Assembly (NCBI RefSeq): GCF_036541335.1
Contig: NZ_JAZHBO010000001.1
Coordinates: 558,001-622,000 of the forward strand
DNA from: Aquilutibacter rugosus
GTDB taxonomy: Bacteria > Pseudomonadota > Gammaproteobacteria > Xanthomonadales > Xanthomonadaceae
Length of the DNA: 64,000 bases
Direction: 5' to 3'
In this document: positions 25,832 through 34,042 of the stretch, piece by piece
How the letters are laid out: every line of letters begins with the position of its first letter
Numbering within the stretch: the first letter of the stretch is position 1
Made by a program: the position numbers and the translations under genes
Notes under the pieces: generated by a model
The model's input: only the letters and a program-made list of their open reading frames with translations
Databases searched by the model: none
What the model was told of the DNA's origin: nothing

Positions 25832-26551
25832 TTACTCCGGAGCGAATTCATAGTCGACGGAGACCGTCGCACCGACACGCTGACCGTCTCCGTTGACGCC
25901 GGCGTTGTACTTGGAACGCTTGGCGGCATCGAGTGCGGCGCGGTCGAGATTACGGTTGCCCGAGGACTTGCCGACGCGAGCACTAACCACGTTACCGTTA
26001 GCATCGATCGTAACCAGAATGGTGACCGTACCGCCGATACCGGAGTTCAACTCGGCACGTGGATATTCCGGTTGGTTCAGGCCATACGACGACGGGTCAA
26101 TACCTGCCTGACGCGGCTTTTCGGACGGCTTGGGCGGGGTTGCCGGTGCACGCGGAGGTTGCGGAGCGACCGGAGCAGACGGCGGTGCCGGCGGCGGGGC
26201 CGGAGTCGACATCGGCGACGGATCGTCAAACACGACCGGCGGCTGCGGTGGCGGCGGCGTCGGTTGCGGCTTGGGAGTGATCTTGGGTTGCTCTTTGAGC
26301 TTGATCACTTCCTTGATCGGTTCCGGCGGCGGCGGTGGCGGCGGCGGCGGTGGTGGCTTGATGATGTTCACTACGGTGACATCTTCGTCAGCCTGGGCCA
26401 CCGGCGGCGGCGCCATGGGCGCGAGCATGAACAGCAACGCGGCAGCGTGCACAGCGATCGCGGCAGTGATGCCGGCGACGCGCGGCCAACTGATGGCGTT
26501 GTCGTCCTTCTCGTCCAGGCGTTTGTAGTTACGGATTTCAAGCTCTTGCAT
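25832..26551 (-). CDS. tonB: energy transducer TonB
   Basis: Spans the periplasm and passes proton-motive energy to outer membrane receptors. The 239 residues have a cytoplasmic N-terminus of about 24 residues (charged, QELEIRNYKRLDEKDD), unusually long for TonB; a membrane helix with the essential His35 (AIAVHAAALLF); a Pro-rich rod with 11 consecutive Pro and Lys-Pro/Glu-Pro stretches (about 65-140); and a C-terminal domain (about 150-239, YPRAELNSGIGGTVTILVTID). It is the first gene of tonB-exbB-exbD1-exbD2, the xanthomonad core TonB system near the origin. Confidence 0.95.
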   Translation of the reverse strand: MQELEIRNYKRLDEKDDNAISWPRVAGITAAIAVHAAALLFMLAPMAPPPVAQADEDVTVVNIIKPPPPPPPPPPPEPIKEVIKLKEQPKITPKPQPTPPPPQPPVVFDDPSPMSTPAPPPAPPSAPVAPQPPRAPATPPKPSEKPRQAGIDPSSYGLNQPEYPRAELNSGIGGTVTILVTIDANGNVVSARVGKSSGNRNLDRAALDAAKRSKYNAGVNGDGQRVGATVSVDYEFAPE

Positions 26552-26617
26552 AAGGCGCCGTGGGTCTATGGTCTAGGCCCGCACTTTGGAAAAAATACGG
26601 ACTGTCAGGGGAATAAA

Positions 26618-26645
26618 CCCGCTGGCCACCTGAATGACCAGCGGG
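26618..26645 (-). terminator. probable terminator of the TPR gene
   Basis: On the minus strand CCCGCTGG and CCAGCGGG (complements of 26638-26645 and 26618-26625) pair around a 12-base loop, followed by TTTATTCC. The tract is short, so efficiency may be moderate. A second imperfect hairpin with a long T-run (about 26672-26704) points the other way, toward the 3' end of the TPR gene. Confidence 0.6.
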
Positions 26646-26718
26646 AACCTTCAATATATACCGCAAAAAATAGTGACTTCCAATACTTGAAGTTATTTTT
26701 TTTTGTGGTATCTGGGTA

Positions 26719-27936
26719 TTACTTCTTTTTGATGATGACGGTCTTGCCGCCCTTGTCGGGCAGCGCTTTGATTTCTTTGAGCGTCTTCATGTCGGCAGCG
26801 CTCAAGCCGCCCTTGGCTTCGGCCTTGGCAGCAGCAGCCTTCGCGTCGACATTACGACCCTGATTCCAGTACAGACGCGCAAGGTTGAGATAGGTGGTGC
26901 CCTTGCTCGACAGCGGACCGGCCTTCTCGAAGTTTTCGATGGCTTTGCCCTCCTGACCGAGGAAGTAGTACGACTGCGCCAGTGCCGCGTAAACGTTGTA
27001 ATCCGCAGTCAGAATGTTCTTTTTTAAGCCTTCGGTGATGATGTCGATGACTTGTTGCTCGGCGCCTTCAACCGGGGCCATGGCAAGGAACAGGTTGCGG
27101 TAGTCGGCATCCGTGGTGAGCAGGTTGGCGGCACGCATGCGGTTCATGACAGCCAGCGCTTCGGCATCTTGCTTGTTCTGCTGGAGCAGGGCGATGTAGT
27201 TGGTCTGTGCGACTTTGTTGGTCGGGTTCCTGTCGGCCAGAGCCTTGGCTTCGGCCAGTGCACCGGTCAGATTGCCCGACTTGCTCATCGCCAGCATATA
27301 CAGCTGTTTCCAGCTTTCGTTCGGCGTCGTGCTCGAGTCGATGGCGGACTTCACTTGCGTCGCAGCCTCGGCGTATTGGCCTTGCTCGTACAAAGACGTA
27401 CCGAGGATGTACAGCGCGTTCGGATCCTTGCTGTTGGTCTCGGTCAGGAACTTGCGCGCCGTTGCTGCAGCGCCCGCGAAATCCTTGGCGTTGGATTGCG
27501 CAACGGCCAGATTGAACATGGCCGCGTAGTGATTGTCGTTGCTCAGTGCATTGGCCGTCAGTGCGGTCTGATAGTACGAGATCGCCTTGGCGTAGTTTTT
27601 GGCATTGGTTGCGACCACGCCGGCGATTTGCGCCGCATAGGCCTTGTCAAAGGCATTGGATTTGGAATCGTTCAGCACGCTGTCGGTCAGCGCCAGAACC
27701 TCGGCGTTTTTACTCGGATCGGCGTAGATCTTGATGATCTCGTTGATCTTTTTGGCGTTACCCGCGGTCACCGCCATGGTCTTGGTATTGGGTTCCGCGC
27801 GTGTAGCGGCGGGATAGAGTTTGGCGGCTGCTTCCTGCTTGGCAGCAAGTGCAGGCGCAGCGAGTAGGGCGGTGCCGCCGATGGCAGCAGCAATAGCCAG
27901 GGCGAGCAGGGCGCCGGTGGACTTGTTGAGGTTCAT
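26719..27936 (-). CDS. secreted tetratricopeptide-repeat protein
   Basis: A 405-residue periplasmic or envelope protein with a signal peptide (MNLNKSTGALLALAIAAAIGG... cut near residue 32 after A-L-A). The rest is alpha-helical with at least six degenerate TPR units, for example YAKAISYYQTALTANAL, PNALYILGTSLYEQGQYAEAATQVKSAI and YNVYAALAQSYYFLGQEGKAIENFEKA. It ends in a very basic tail (KGGKTVIIKKK). TPR proteins scaffold partners; none is known here. Start is ATG 27934-27936; an in-frame extension upstream lacks a signal. The gene holds the same place, between the M48 gene and tonB, as in Xanthomonas. Confidence 0.85.
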   Translation of the reverse strand: MNLNKSTGALLALAIAAAIGGTALLAAPALAAKQEAAAKLYPAATRAEPNTKTMAVTAGNAKKINEIIKIYADPSKNAEVLALTDSVLNDSKSNAFDKAYAAQIAGVVATNAKNYAKAISYYQTALTANALSNDNHYAAMFNLAVAQSNAKDFAGAAATARKFLTETNSKDPNALYILGTSLYEQGQYAEAATQVKSAIDSSTTPNESWKQLYMLAMSKSGNLTGALAEAKALADRNPTNKVAQTNYIALLQQNKQDAEALAVMNRMRAANLLTTDADYRNLFLAMAPVEGAEQQVIDIITEGLKKNILTADYNVYAALAQSYYFLGQEGKAIENFEKAGPLSSKGTTYLNLARLYWNQGRNVDAKAAAAKAEAKGGLSAADMKTLKEIKALPDKGGKTVIIKKK

Positions 27937-28046
27937 GGGGACGTGACTCCGAATTTCAGTACAGACAGATGCCCTACACGCTACGGCAAAAAGCGCCCGC
28001 ATGGCAATACGGGCGCTTAATGTGCCTGGTAGTGGTCAGGCAGGAT

Positions 28047-28856
28047 CTAGCCGCAACGCGGACGGATACCGGCCTTTTGGGCCGCCTGATAGGTGGACAC
28101 CAGGCCATCGGCACGCGAGCGCAGTTCGCTAATCCGGTTGGCGGGGTCCGGGTGAGTGGACATCCACTCAGGACCGCGGCTCGAGCTTTGCGAAGAGATC
28201 ATGTTCTGCCACAGGTTCACAGCCTGGCGCGGATCAAAACCGGCCTTGGCCATCAGCTGCTGACCGACCACGTCGGCCTCGGTTTCCTGCTTGCGGCTAT
28301 TGGGCAGCACGAACAGGCCCTGCGTACCGACGCCACCAAGCACCTGTGCGACCTGGCCGGCGCCTTCGCCATAGCGCGAGCCCACTACGGCACCCAGCAC
28401 GTTTACAAGCTGCTGTGAGGCCATTTGACGGCTGACGCGTTCGTTGTGGTGACGGGAGACCACGTGGCCGATTTCATGGGCCACTACGGCTGCCAGCTGG
28501 TCCTGGGTCGTTGCGACCTTGAAGATGCCGGTGTAGATGCCGACTTTGCCGCCGGGCAGGGCAAAGGCGTTGGTCTGATTGTCCTGGAACAGGGCCGTCT
28601 CCCAGCCGGTGTTGCGGTATTGCGTCGGCAGCTGGTTGACGATGCTGTTCACCACGCACTGGACGTAGCGGGTTTGTGTGGTGTTGGTCGATTGCGGCAG
28701 CTTGGCCTTGTACTCGGCGAAGGCTTGCGCACCCAGCTGATTGAGCTCGGCATCGGACACCGCGGCGTACTGGTTACGTCCGGTGGGCGAGGTGGTGGTG
28801 GCACAGCCGGCCAGCGCGGTAACGAGCGCCGCACCCAAAATTGCAGTCTTGATCAT
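28047..28856 (-). CDS. M48-family metallopeptidase lipoprotein
   Basis: A 269-residue zinc protease with lipobox TALAGC (Cys18 followed by Ala, so outer membrane sorting is likely). The M48 domain carries HEIGH (His127, Glu128, His131) and a later ETEAD glutamate as third zinc ligand. This is the LoiP/YcaL type without membrane helices, thought to degrade misfolded envelope proteins. It ends with a Ser-rich segment and an unusual final RPRCG. Start ATG 28854-28856 has GGAG just upstream. It lies downstream of gyrB across a repeat-rich spacer and has its own probable promoter. Confidence 0.92.
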   Translation of the reverse strand: MIKTAILGAALVTALAGCATTTSPTGRNQYAAVSDAELNQLGAQAFAEYKAKLPQSTNTTQTRYVQCVVNSIVNQLPTQYRNTGWETALFQDNQTNAFALPGGKVGIYTGIFKVATTQDQLAAVVAHEIGHVVSRHHNERVSRQMASQQLVNVLGAVVGSRYGEGAGQVAQVLGGVGTQGLFVLPNSRKQETEADVVGQQLMAKAGFDPRQAVNLWQNMISSQSSSRGPEWMSTHPDPANRISELRSRADGLVSTYQAAQKAGIRPRCG

Positions 28857-28931
28857 CTCCAAAGTCCCTGATGGTGGTGGATGACCATAGTGTCCGACGC
28901 GGACCCTTAACGGGAGGTGGAGGAGCCGGTA

Positions 28932-29073
28932 GATGGTAAATGGAGAATGGAAAATGGTAAATGGGAGTTGGAGACTGGTAAAAGCAAGAGCGGCGGCCCC
29001 ACTCCCAACAGTCAACAGTTGTTGCTGTTGCTGTTGCTTTTACCAATTACCAAATCCCATTTACCAGTTACCA
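28932..29073. repeat. two heptamer arrays in inverted orientation
   Basis: The left array (28932-28980) has seven seven-base units of the form RRATGGN. The right array (29039-29073) has five units of the form NTTACCA, the reverse complement. Two 12-base arms match exactly: 28955-28966 with 29055-29066, and 28976-28987 with 29034-29045. The centre holds a CAACAG...CTGTTG tract with GTT/GCT repeats. RNA or single-stranded DNA from here would fold into a long imperfect hairpin. Such seven-base palindromic tracts remind me of intergenic repeats in xanthomonad genomes; that link is recall, not tested. Confidence 0.75.
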
Positions 29074-29075
29074 CT

Positions 29076-29106
29076 CGACATCGTAGGGCTTAAGCCCTAG
29101 ATGTCG
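29076..29106. repeat. hairpin spanning the gyrB stop codon
   Basis: Left arm 29076-29091 (CGACATCGTAGGGCTT) and right arm 29092-29106 (AAGCCCTAGATGTCG) pair completely apart from one bulged G at 29083. The right arm contains the last codons and TAG stop of gyrB. No T-run follows. It may act as a 3'-end barrier against RNA decay, or as part of termination together with the heptamer arrays just beyond. Confidence 0.7.
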
Positions 29107-31538
29107 AGGTTGGCGACCTTGAGGGCGTTCTCTTCGATGAATTCGCGGCGCGGCTCGACGACATCGCCCATCAGCGTGCTGAAGATCTGATCGGCAGCGA
29201 CAGCGTCTTCGATACGGACTTGCAGCAGGCGACGCGTTTCCGGGTTCACCGTGGTGTCCCAGAGCTGGTCGGGGTTCATTTCACCCAAGCCCTTAAAGCG
29301 CTGGATCTGGCGGCCTTTCTTGGCCTCGTCGAGCAACCAGGTGTGGGCCGCCGCGAAGCTGTGGACGCTCTCGCTACGCGAACCGCGCACGATCCGAGCT
29401 CCCTCACCAATCAGGCCATGCAGGGCCGCTGCCGCCTCGCGGATGGGACGCAGCTCGCCGCCCTCAAACACCGTCATTGGTAGGATCTGCAAGGTCTCTT
29501 CGCCCATGTGACTGCGATGCAGGACCAGCGCGCCCGGGTTGTTCTCCGTGGGCGCGCGCAGTTCAAGACGGTAGACCGGTTCGCCCAAAACGCCGCGATT
29601 GAGGCGCTTTTCAAGGGCGGCCAGTTCGGCACCCTCGTCAGTACTGGCACTGAGCGAAGCGGCATCGAGCGGCGTGAAATCAATCAGTGCCTCGAGCAGA
29701 CGGGCATCGTAGCGGTTGGACAGACGCACGATGGCCTCGCGGGCACCGGCGAACACCAGCAGCAGCTGCTCGAGTGCTTCACCGCGGATCGGTGGTGCAT
29801 TTTCACCAGGGTGCAATTCGGCGCCCTCGATGGCGTTGCTGGCCAAGTAGCGATCCAGCGCCGCGTCATCCTTGATGTACAGCTCGTTTTTGCCCTGTTT
29901 AATCTTGTACAGCGGCGGCAGGCCGATGTAGATATGACCGCGCTCGATCAGCTCCGGCATCTGCCGGTAGAAGAACGTCAGCAGCAGCGTGCGGATGTGC
30001 GAACCGTCGACGTCGGCGTCGGTCATCAGAATGATGTGGTGGTAGCGCAATTTATCCGGGTTATATTCGTCCTTGCCGATGCCGGTGCCGAGCGCCGTAA
30101 TCAGCGTGCCCACTTCCGGGCTGTTGAGCATACGGTCAAAGCGGGCGCGCTCGACGTTGAGGATCTTACCCTTGAGCGGCAGGATGGCTTGCGTCTTGCG
30201 GTTGCGGCCTTGCTTGGCCGAACCGCCTGCGGAGTCACCCTCGACCAGGAACAGTTCGGACTTGGCGGGATCCTTTTCCTGGCAGTCAGCCAGCTTGCCG
30301 GGCAGGCCGGCGATATCGAGCGCACCCTTGCGGCGGGTCATGTCGCGAGCCTTGCGGGCCGCCTCACGGGCACGCGCCGCATCGACAATCTTGGATGCGA
30401 TGGCACGGGCCTCGTTGGGGTGTTCCTGCAGGAAATGCTCCAAACGTGCACCGAACGTGCTGCGAACTGCAGGCTCTACGTCAGAACTGACCAGTTTGTC
30501 TTTGGTCTGGCTGGAGAAGCTCGGGTCGGGCACTTTGACCGACAGAACGGCGATCATGCCTTCGCGCATGTCATCACCGGTCAGATCCAGCTTGGCCTGT
30601 TTGGCGATGCCGTTCTGGTCGATGTAGCGCTTGAGCGTGTCGGTCAGAGCGGCGCGGAAGCCCTTAAGGTGGGTACCGCCATCGCGCTGCGGAATGTTGT
30701 TGGTGAAGCAGAACATGGTCTCGTTGTACGAGTCTGTCCATTGCATGGCCACATCGACCACAATGCCGTTCTGCTCACCGGTCACCGAGATGACATTGGG
30801 GTGCAGGGGCGTACGCGTTTTGGCCAAATGCTCGACAAACGAGGCAATACCACCGGCGAACTGGAACACATCCTGCTTGCCTTCGCCGCGTTCATCGATC
30901 AGGGAGATCTTGACGCCCGAATTCAGGAACGACAGCTCCCGCAGGCGGCTGGCCAGCACTTCGTAGTGGAAATCGATACTGCTAAAGGTGGATTCTGCCG
31001 GCAGGAAGCGGATACGGGTACCACGGCGATCACTGGCCTCCTGTCGCTCCAGCGGGGCCACCGGCACGCCGTGGCGGTATTCCTGGTGGTAATGGTGGCC
31101 ATCGCGCCAGATATCGAGCCACAGGTGCTCGGACAGGGCGTTGACCACACTGACACCGACGCCGTGCAGACCGCCGGAGACCTTGTAGCTGTTGTCGTCG
31201 AACTTGCCACCTGCGTGCAGGATGGTCAGGATCACCTCGGCTGCGGAGCGACCCTCTTTTTTGTGCATATCAACAGGGATACCGCGGCCGTTATCAATCA
31301 CCGAGCACGAGCCATCCTGGTGCAGGGTAATGGTGACCTCGTTGGCATGACCGGCCAGCGCCTCGTCGATGGAGTTGTCGACCACCTCGAACACCATGTG
31401 GTGGAGGCCGGTGCCGTCGTGCACATCGCCGATGTACATACCCGGCCGTTTGCGTACCGCATCGAGTCCCTCAAGGACCGAGATGTTGTCGGCCGTGTAA
31501 TTGTTGGTTTGGGGGGTCTCGGACGGGTTTTGAGCCAT
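29097..31538 (-). CDS. gyrB: DNA gyrase subunit B
   Basis: The ATPase subunit of gyrase, which introduces negative supercoils. The 813 residues show the GHKL ATPase domain (VVDNSIDEALAG, DNGRGIP, GGLHGVGVSVVNAL), the transducer domain, the TOPRIM site (EGDSAGGSA, then DADVDGSHI) and the C-terminal QRFKGLGEMNPDQLW block. The segment between TOPRIM and the tail carries the extra domain of gammaproteobacterial GyrB. There is no intein. It follows recF by 128 bases that include a consensus DnaA box, so it probably has its own promoter. A hairpin covers its stop codon. Confidence 0.98.
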   Translation of the reverse strand: MAQNPSETPQTNNYTADNISVLEGLDAVRKRPGMYIGDVHDGTGLHHMVFEVVDNSIDEALAGHANEVTITLHQDGSCSVIDNGRGIPVDMHKKEGRSAAEVILTILHAGGKFDDNSYKVSGGLHGVGVSVVNALSEHLWLDIWRDGHHYHQEYRHGVPVAPLERQEASDRRGTRIRFLPAESTFSSIDFHYEVLASRLRELSFLNSGVKISLIDERGEGKQDVFQFAGGIASFVEHLAKTRTPLHPNVISVTGEQNGIVVDVAMQWTDSYNETMFCFTNNIPQRDGGTHLKGFRAALTDTLKRYIDQNGIAKQAKLDLTGDDMREGMIAVLSVKVPDPSFSSQTKDKLVSSDVEPAVRSTFGARLEHFLQEHPNEARAIASKIVDAARAREAARKARDMTRRKGALDIAGLPGKLADCQEKDPAKSELFLVEGDSAGGSAKQGRNRKTQAILPLKGKILNVERARFDRMLNSPEVGTLITALGTGIGKDEYNPDKLRYHHIILMTDADVDGSHIRTLLLTFFYRQMPELIERGHIYIGLPPLYKIKQGKNELYIKDDAALDRYLASNAIEGAELHPGENAPPIRGEALEQLLLVFAGAREAIVRLSNRYDARLLEALIDFTPLDAASLSASTDEGAELAALEKRLNRGVLGEPVYRLELRAPTENNPGALVLHRSHMGEETLQILPMTVFEGGELRPIREAAAALHGLIGEGARIVRGSRSESVHSFAAAHTWLLDEAKKGRQIQRFKGLGEMNPDQLWDTTVNPETRRLLQVRIEDAVAADQIFSTLMGDVVEPRREFIEENALKVANLDI

Positions 31539-31608
31539 GCGATTGGAATCCTGTAGTTGGCGGCTAGGGGACCGCCGAATGAACAGGTTATTTTAGCATA
31601 TTTCCAAG

Positions 31609-31617
31609 TTTTCCACA
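31609..31617 (+). other. DnaA box upstream of gyrB
   Basis: TTTTCCACA matches the DnaA-box consensus TTWTNCACA. It lies in the recF-gyrB spacer in an AT-rich stretch (31588-31670). It may regulate gyrB or add to DnaA binding near the origin. Confidence 0.55.
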
Positions 31618-31666
31618 GGCGATAAAATCGCGGAAACCTCTATAAATCTCGAGAAAATTCCGCAAC

Positions 31667-32773
31667 TTAGCGATAGGGTTCCGTGACCCTGATTTGACCG
31701 TGTTCCACGTGGAACATTCGGGTCTCGGCGTCGTGAGTGCCGGTCAGTCCCGCGGGTATCGCTGTGCCGGTGATAAAGGTCTGGGCGCCGCTACGCTCCA
31801 GCCAACTCAGAACTTTGGCCTGGTGATCCGCATCCAATTCCGAGGCCAGATCGTCCAAGGCAATAATTGGCCAGTGCCCGAGCCGTTGGGCTAACTGCTG
31901 CGCCTGGCCCAGCAGGCAGGCCAGCGCCAGCAGCTTGGCTTGTCCGCGCGACAGGTGCTCCCTCCCCGCAAACCCTACCAGCTCCGCAGTCCAGTCAGCC
32001 CGATGGGGCCCAACGGAGGTAAATCCGGCCAGTCGGTCGCGTTCGCGGGCATTCAGCAGCGCATCCGCCAATGGCATCTGATCCGCCCGCCAGCCCGGCA
32101 GATAAGTTAGGCCCTGAAACCGCAGGCTTGGCGCCAACTCCGAAGCCACTCGCGCAATCTCCAGCTCCAGCTCAGCCAAATAGCCCACTCGCGCGTCGGT
32201 AACGCGTTCTCCGGCCGCCACCAGCTCCTGGTCCCAGGCCACCAGCTGGCTGACCGGCGCATGTTGCTTGAGCAGTGCGTTGCGCTGCTTGAGCGCCCGG
32301 TTGTAACGTCGCCACGCCGGAGTGAACGACTGTTCCACGTGAAACAATCCCCAATCCAAAAACCGCCGCCGATGTTCCGCCGCCCCCATCACCAAGTGAT
32401 GAGAACCCGGTTCAAACGTGACCACTGCAACGGCGGCGCACAGATCGCCCAATGCGGCCACGTCCTCGCCGTCCAGCCTAGCCGTCCAATCCCGCCCGGC
32501 ATGCCGAAGGCCAGCCCGACGACGCCGCTCCCCGGCCAGACCCGGCTCCTGCCACTCGGCCACCACCTCTAGATCGGCCGCACCGGCCTGAATCAGGCCA
32601 TCGCCGGGCCTTCCACGGAAGCTACGGCCGTAAGCGAGCAGGTGCAGGGCCTCCAACACGCTAGTCTTGCCGGCCCCGTTGTCACCTACCAGTAAGTTGC
32701 GGCCTCGCACAGGGACGAGCTGCACCGTTTCAAAGCGGCGCAAGCGACGAATGGTGAGAGAGGTCAGGTACAC
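31667..32773 (-). CDS. recF: DNA replication and repair protein RecF
   Basis: RecF loads RecA at gaps with RecO and RecR. The SMC-like ATPase of 368 residues has Walker A GDNGAGKT (30-37), the signature LSRGQAKLLALA and Walker B IALDDLASELD. Start is GTG 32771-32773. Its coding sequence contains two parS-like palindromes (31701-31716 and 32331-32346), and each is read as the tetrapeptide FHVE: once mid-protein (LFHVEQ) and once near the C-terminus (MFHVEH). It lies between dnaN and gyrB, the classic order. Confidence 0.97.
   Translation of the reverse strand: MYLTSLTIRRLRRFETVQLVPVRGRNLLVGDNGAGKTSVLEALHLLAYGRSFRGRPGDGLIQAGAADLEVVAEWQEPGLAGERRRRAGLRHAGRDWTARLDGEDVAALGDLCAAVAVVTFEPGSHHLVMGAAEHRRRFLDWGLFHVEQSFTPAWRRYNRALKQRNALLKQHAPVSQLVAWDQELVAAGERVTDARVGYLAELELEIARVASELAPSLRFQGLTYLPGWRADQMPLADALLNARERDRLAGFTSVGPHRADWTAELVGFAGREHLSRGQAKLLALACLLGQAQQLAQRLGHWPIIALDDLASELDADHQAKVLSWLERSGAQTFITGTAIPAGLTGTHDAETRMFHVEHGQIRVTEPYR
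31701..31716. other. parS-like site 1 (inside recF)
   Basis: TGTTCCACGTGGAACA is a perfect 16-base palindrome, equal to the chromosomal parS consensus TGTTTCACGTGAAACA with one symmetrical substitution in each arm. It lies in the 3' part of recF and is translated as part of MFHVEH. Confidence 0.82.
32331..32346. other. parS-like site 2 (inside recF)
   Basis: TGTTCCACGTGAAACA differs from the parS consensus at one base. It lies in mid-recF, encodes FHVE in the other occurrence of that tetrapeptide, and is 630 bases from site 1. Confidence 0.85.
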
Positions 32774-32869
32774 GAGTGGTTACAGGAGCAGCGCGGCAAA
32801 GAGAAGGGAAGTAAGGATTCTACGGGCATAGGCGGGGCCTGCAGCACGCCAGATCCCGTTGGACAGCAA

Positions 32870-32885
32870 TGTTTCACGTGAAACA
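32870..32885. other. parS site 3 (dnaN-recF spacer)
   Basis: TGTTTCACGTGAAACA is an exact match to the chromosomal ParB-binding parS consensus, 539 bases from site 2 and between dnaN and recF. parS sites cluster near oriC in most bacteria, so this supports an origin close by. Confidence 0.95.
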
Positions 32886-32890
32886 TAAGC

Positions 32891-32911
32891 AAAACGCCCA
32901 CTGGGTGGGCG
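32891..32911 (-). terminator. probable terminator or attenuator after dnaN
   Basis: On the minus strand CGCCCAC-CCA-GTGGGCG is followed by TTTTGC. It lies 31 bases past the dnaN stop and just before parS site 3. The T-run is short, so some read-through into recF is likely. Confidence 0.6.
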
Positions 32912-32941
32912 CTTTGCGGTGAAACCGGAGACAACTAACCG

Positions 32942-34042
32942 TCACAGACGCAGCGGCATGACCACGTGGCGGCAACGTTCGTTCGAGGCTTCCTGCACCA
33001 GCGCCGAGGAATTGGCATCCTTGACCTTGATGACGATCTGGTCGTCGCGCAGCGAAGTCAGTGCATCAAGCAAATAGACCACGTTAAAACCCATTTCCAG
33101 GCCATTGATCGTGGTTTCGGCTTCGAGTTCTTCGTTGGCTTCGTCCTGATCGGGGTTATTGGACGAAATGTGGACCTTGCCGTCATTGATTTCCAGGCGC
33201 ACGCCCTTGTACTTGTCGTTGGCGACGATCGCGGCACGTTGCAGCGCCGAGCGCAGCACTTCGCGGTCGGCACGGATGCTCTGATCCGCGCCAATGGCCA
33301 TCACGCCCTCGTAATCGGGGAATTTGCCGTCGATCAGCTTGGAGGTAAAGCACAGGTCCTCGCGTTCGACGCGGATGTGGCCCCGGCCGATTTGCATTTT
33401 CAGCACGCGATCACCGCCTTCGAGCAGGCGTTGCAGCTCCTGCACACCCTTGCGCGGCAGAATGATCTGGCGCGGCGTGGCTTGCGGGGTATCCAGCTGA
33501 TGCTCGCACAGGGCCAGACGGTGACCGTCGGTGGCCACACAACGCAACGAGTTGGTGCGCAGATCGAACAGCAGGCCGTTCAGATAAAAACGGACGTCCT
33601 GATTGGCCATCGCAAAGGCGGTGCGATCAATCATTTCACGCAGAGCCGACTCCGGAATCTCCAGCGATTCGGTTGCATCAATTTCATCAATCGAAGGGAA
33701 ATCCAGGCTCGGCAAGGTGGAAAGTGCGAACTTGGACTTGCCCGATGTGATCGTGACGCGTTCCTGGTTGACCTTGACCGTGATACGGCTGCCGTCGGGC
33801 AACGCGCGGACCAGATCGTACATCTTGCGGGCCGGAATCGTGATCTCGCCGTTCTCGGAGTCTTCGACCGCGATGCGGGAAATCATCTCCACCTCCATGT
33901 CCGTAGCCGTCAACGACATGCGCCCATCTTGAATTTGGACCAGCAGGTTGCTCAGAACCGGAAGCGTGTGCCGGCGTTCGACGACGTTGATGACCTGCGT
34001 CAGGGCTTTGAGAAAGACTTCGCGTTGGAGGGTAAAACGCAC
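32942..34042 (-). CDS. dnaN: DNA polymerase III beta sliding clamp
   Basis: The ring-shaped processivity factor for the replicative polymerase; 366 residues in three repeats of the clamp fold. MRFTLQREVFLKAL at the start and the C-terminal VVMPLRL are characteristic, the latter forming the partner-peptide pocket with the nearby Met/Pro residues. Start is GTG 34040-34042 with AAAGGA upstream as ribosome site. The 258-base spacer to dnaA holds DnaA boxes and is the likely origin. A hairpin and parS lie between this gene and recF. Confidence 0.97.
   Translation of the reverse strand: MRFTLQREVFLKALTQVINVVERRHTLPVLSNLLVQIQDGRMSLTATDMEVEMISRIAVEDSENGEITIPARKMYDLVRALPDGSRITVKVNQERVTITSGKSKFALSTLPSLDFPSIDEIDATESLEIPESALREMIDRTAFAMANQDVRFYLNGLLFDLRTNSLRCVATDGHRLALCEHQLDTPQATPRQIILPRKGVQELQRLLEGGDRVLKMQIGRGHIRVEREDLCFTSKLIDGKFPDYEGVMAIGADQSIRADREVLRSALQRAAIVANDKYKGVRLEINDGKVHISSNNPDQDEANEELEAETTINGLEMGFNVVYLLDALTSLRDDQIVIKVKDANSSALVQEASNERCRHVVMPLRL

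Noticed and set aside
26130..26528. Gly-rich open frame with 11 consecutive Gly opposite tonB
   Set aside because: It is the antisense reading of the polyproline rod of TonB.
28932..29073. Heptamer arrays as a CRISPR array
   Set aside because: Units are seven bases, have no spacers, and there are no cas genes.
29508..31556. A 682-codon open frame opposite gyrB
   Set aside because: It mirrors gyrB on the other strand, has no recognisable domain, and long antisense frames are expected in GC-rich genes with strong third-position bias.
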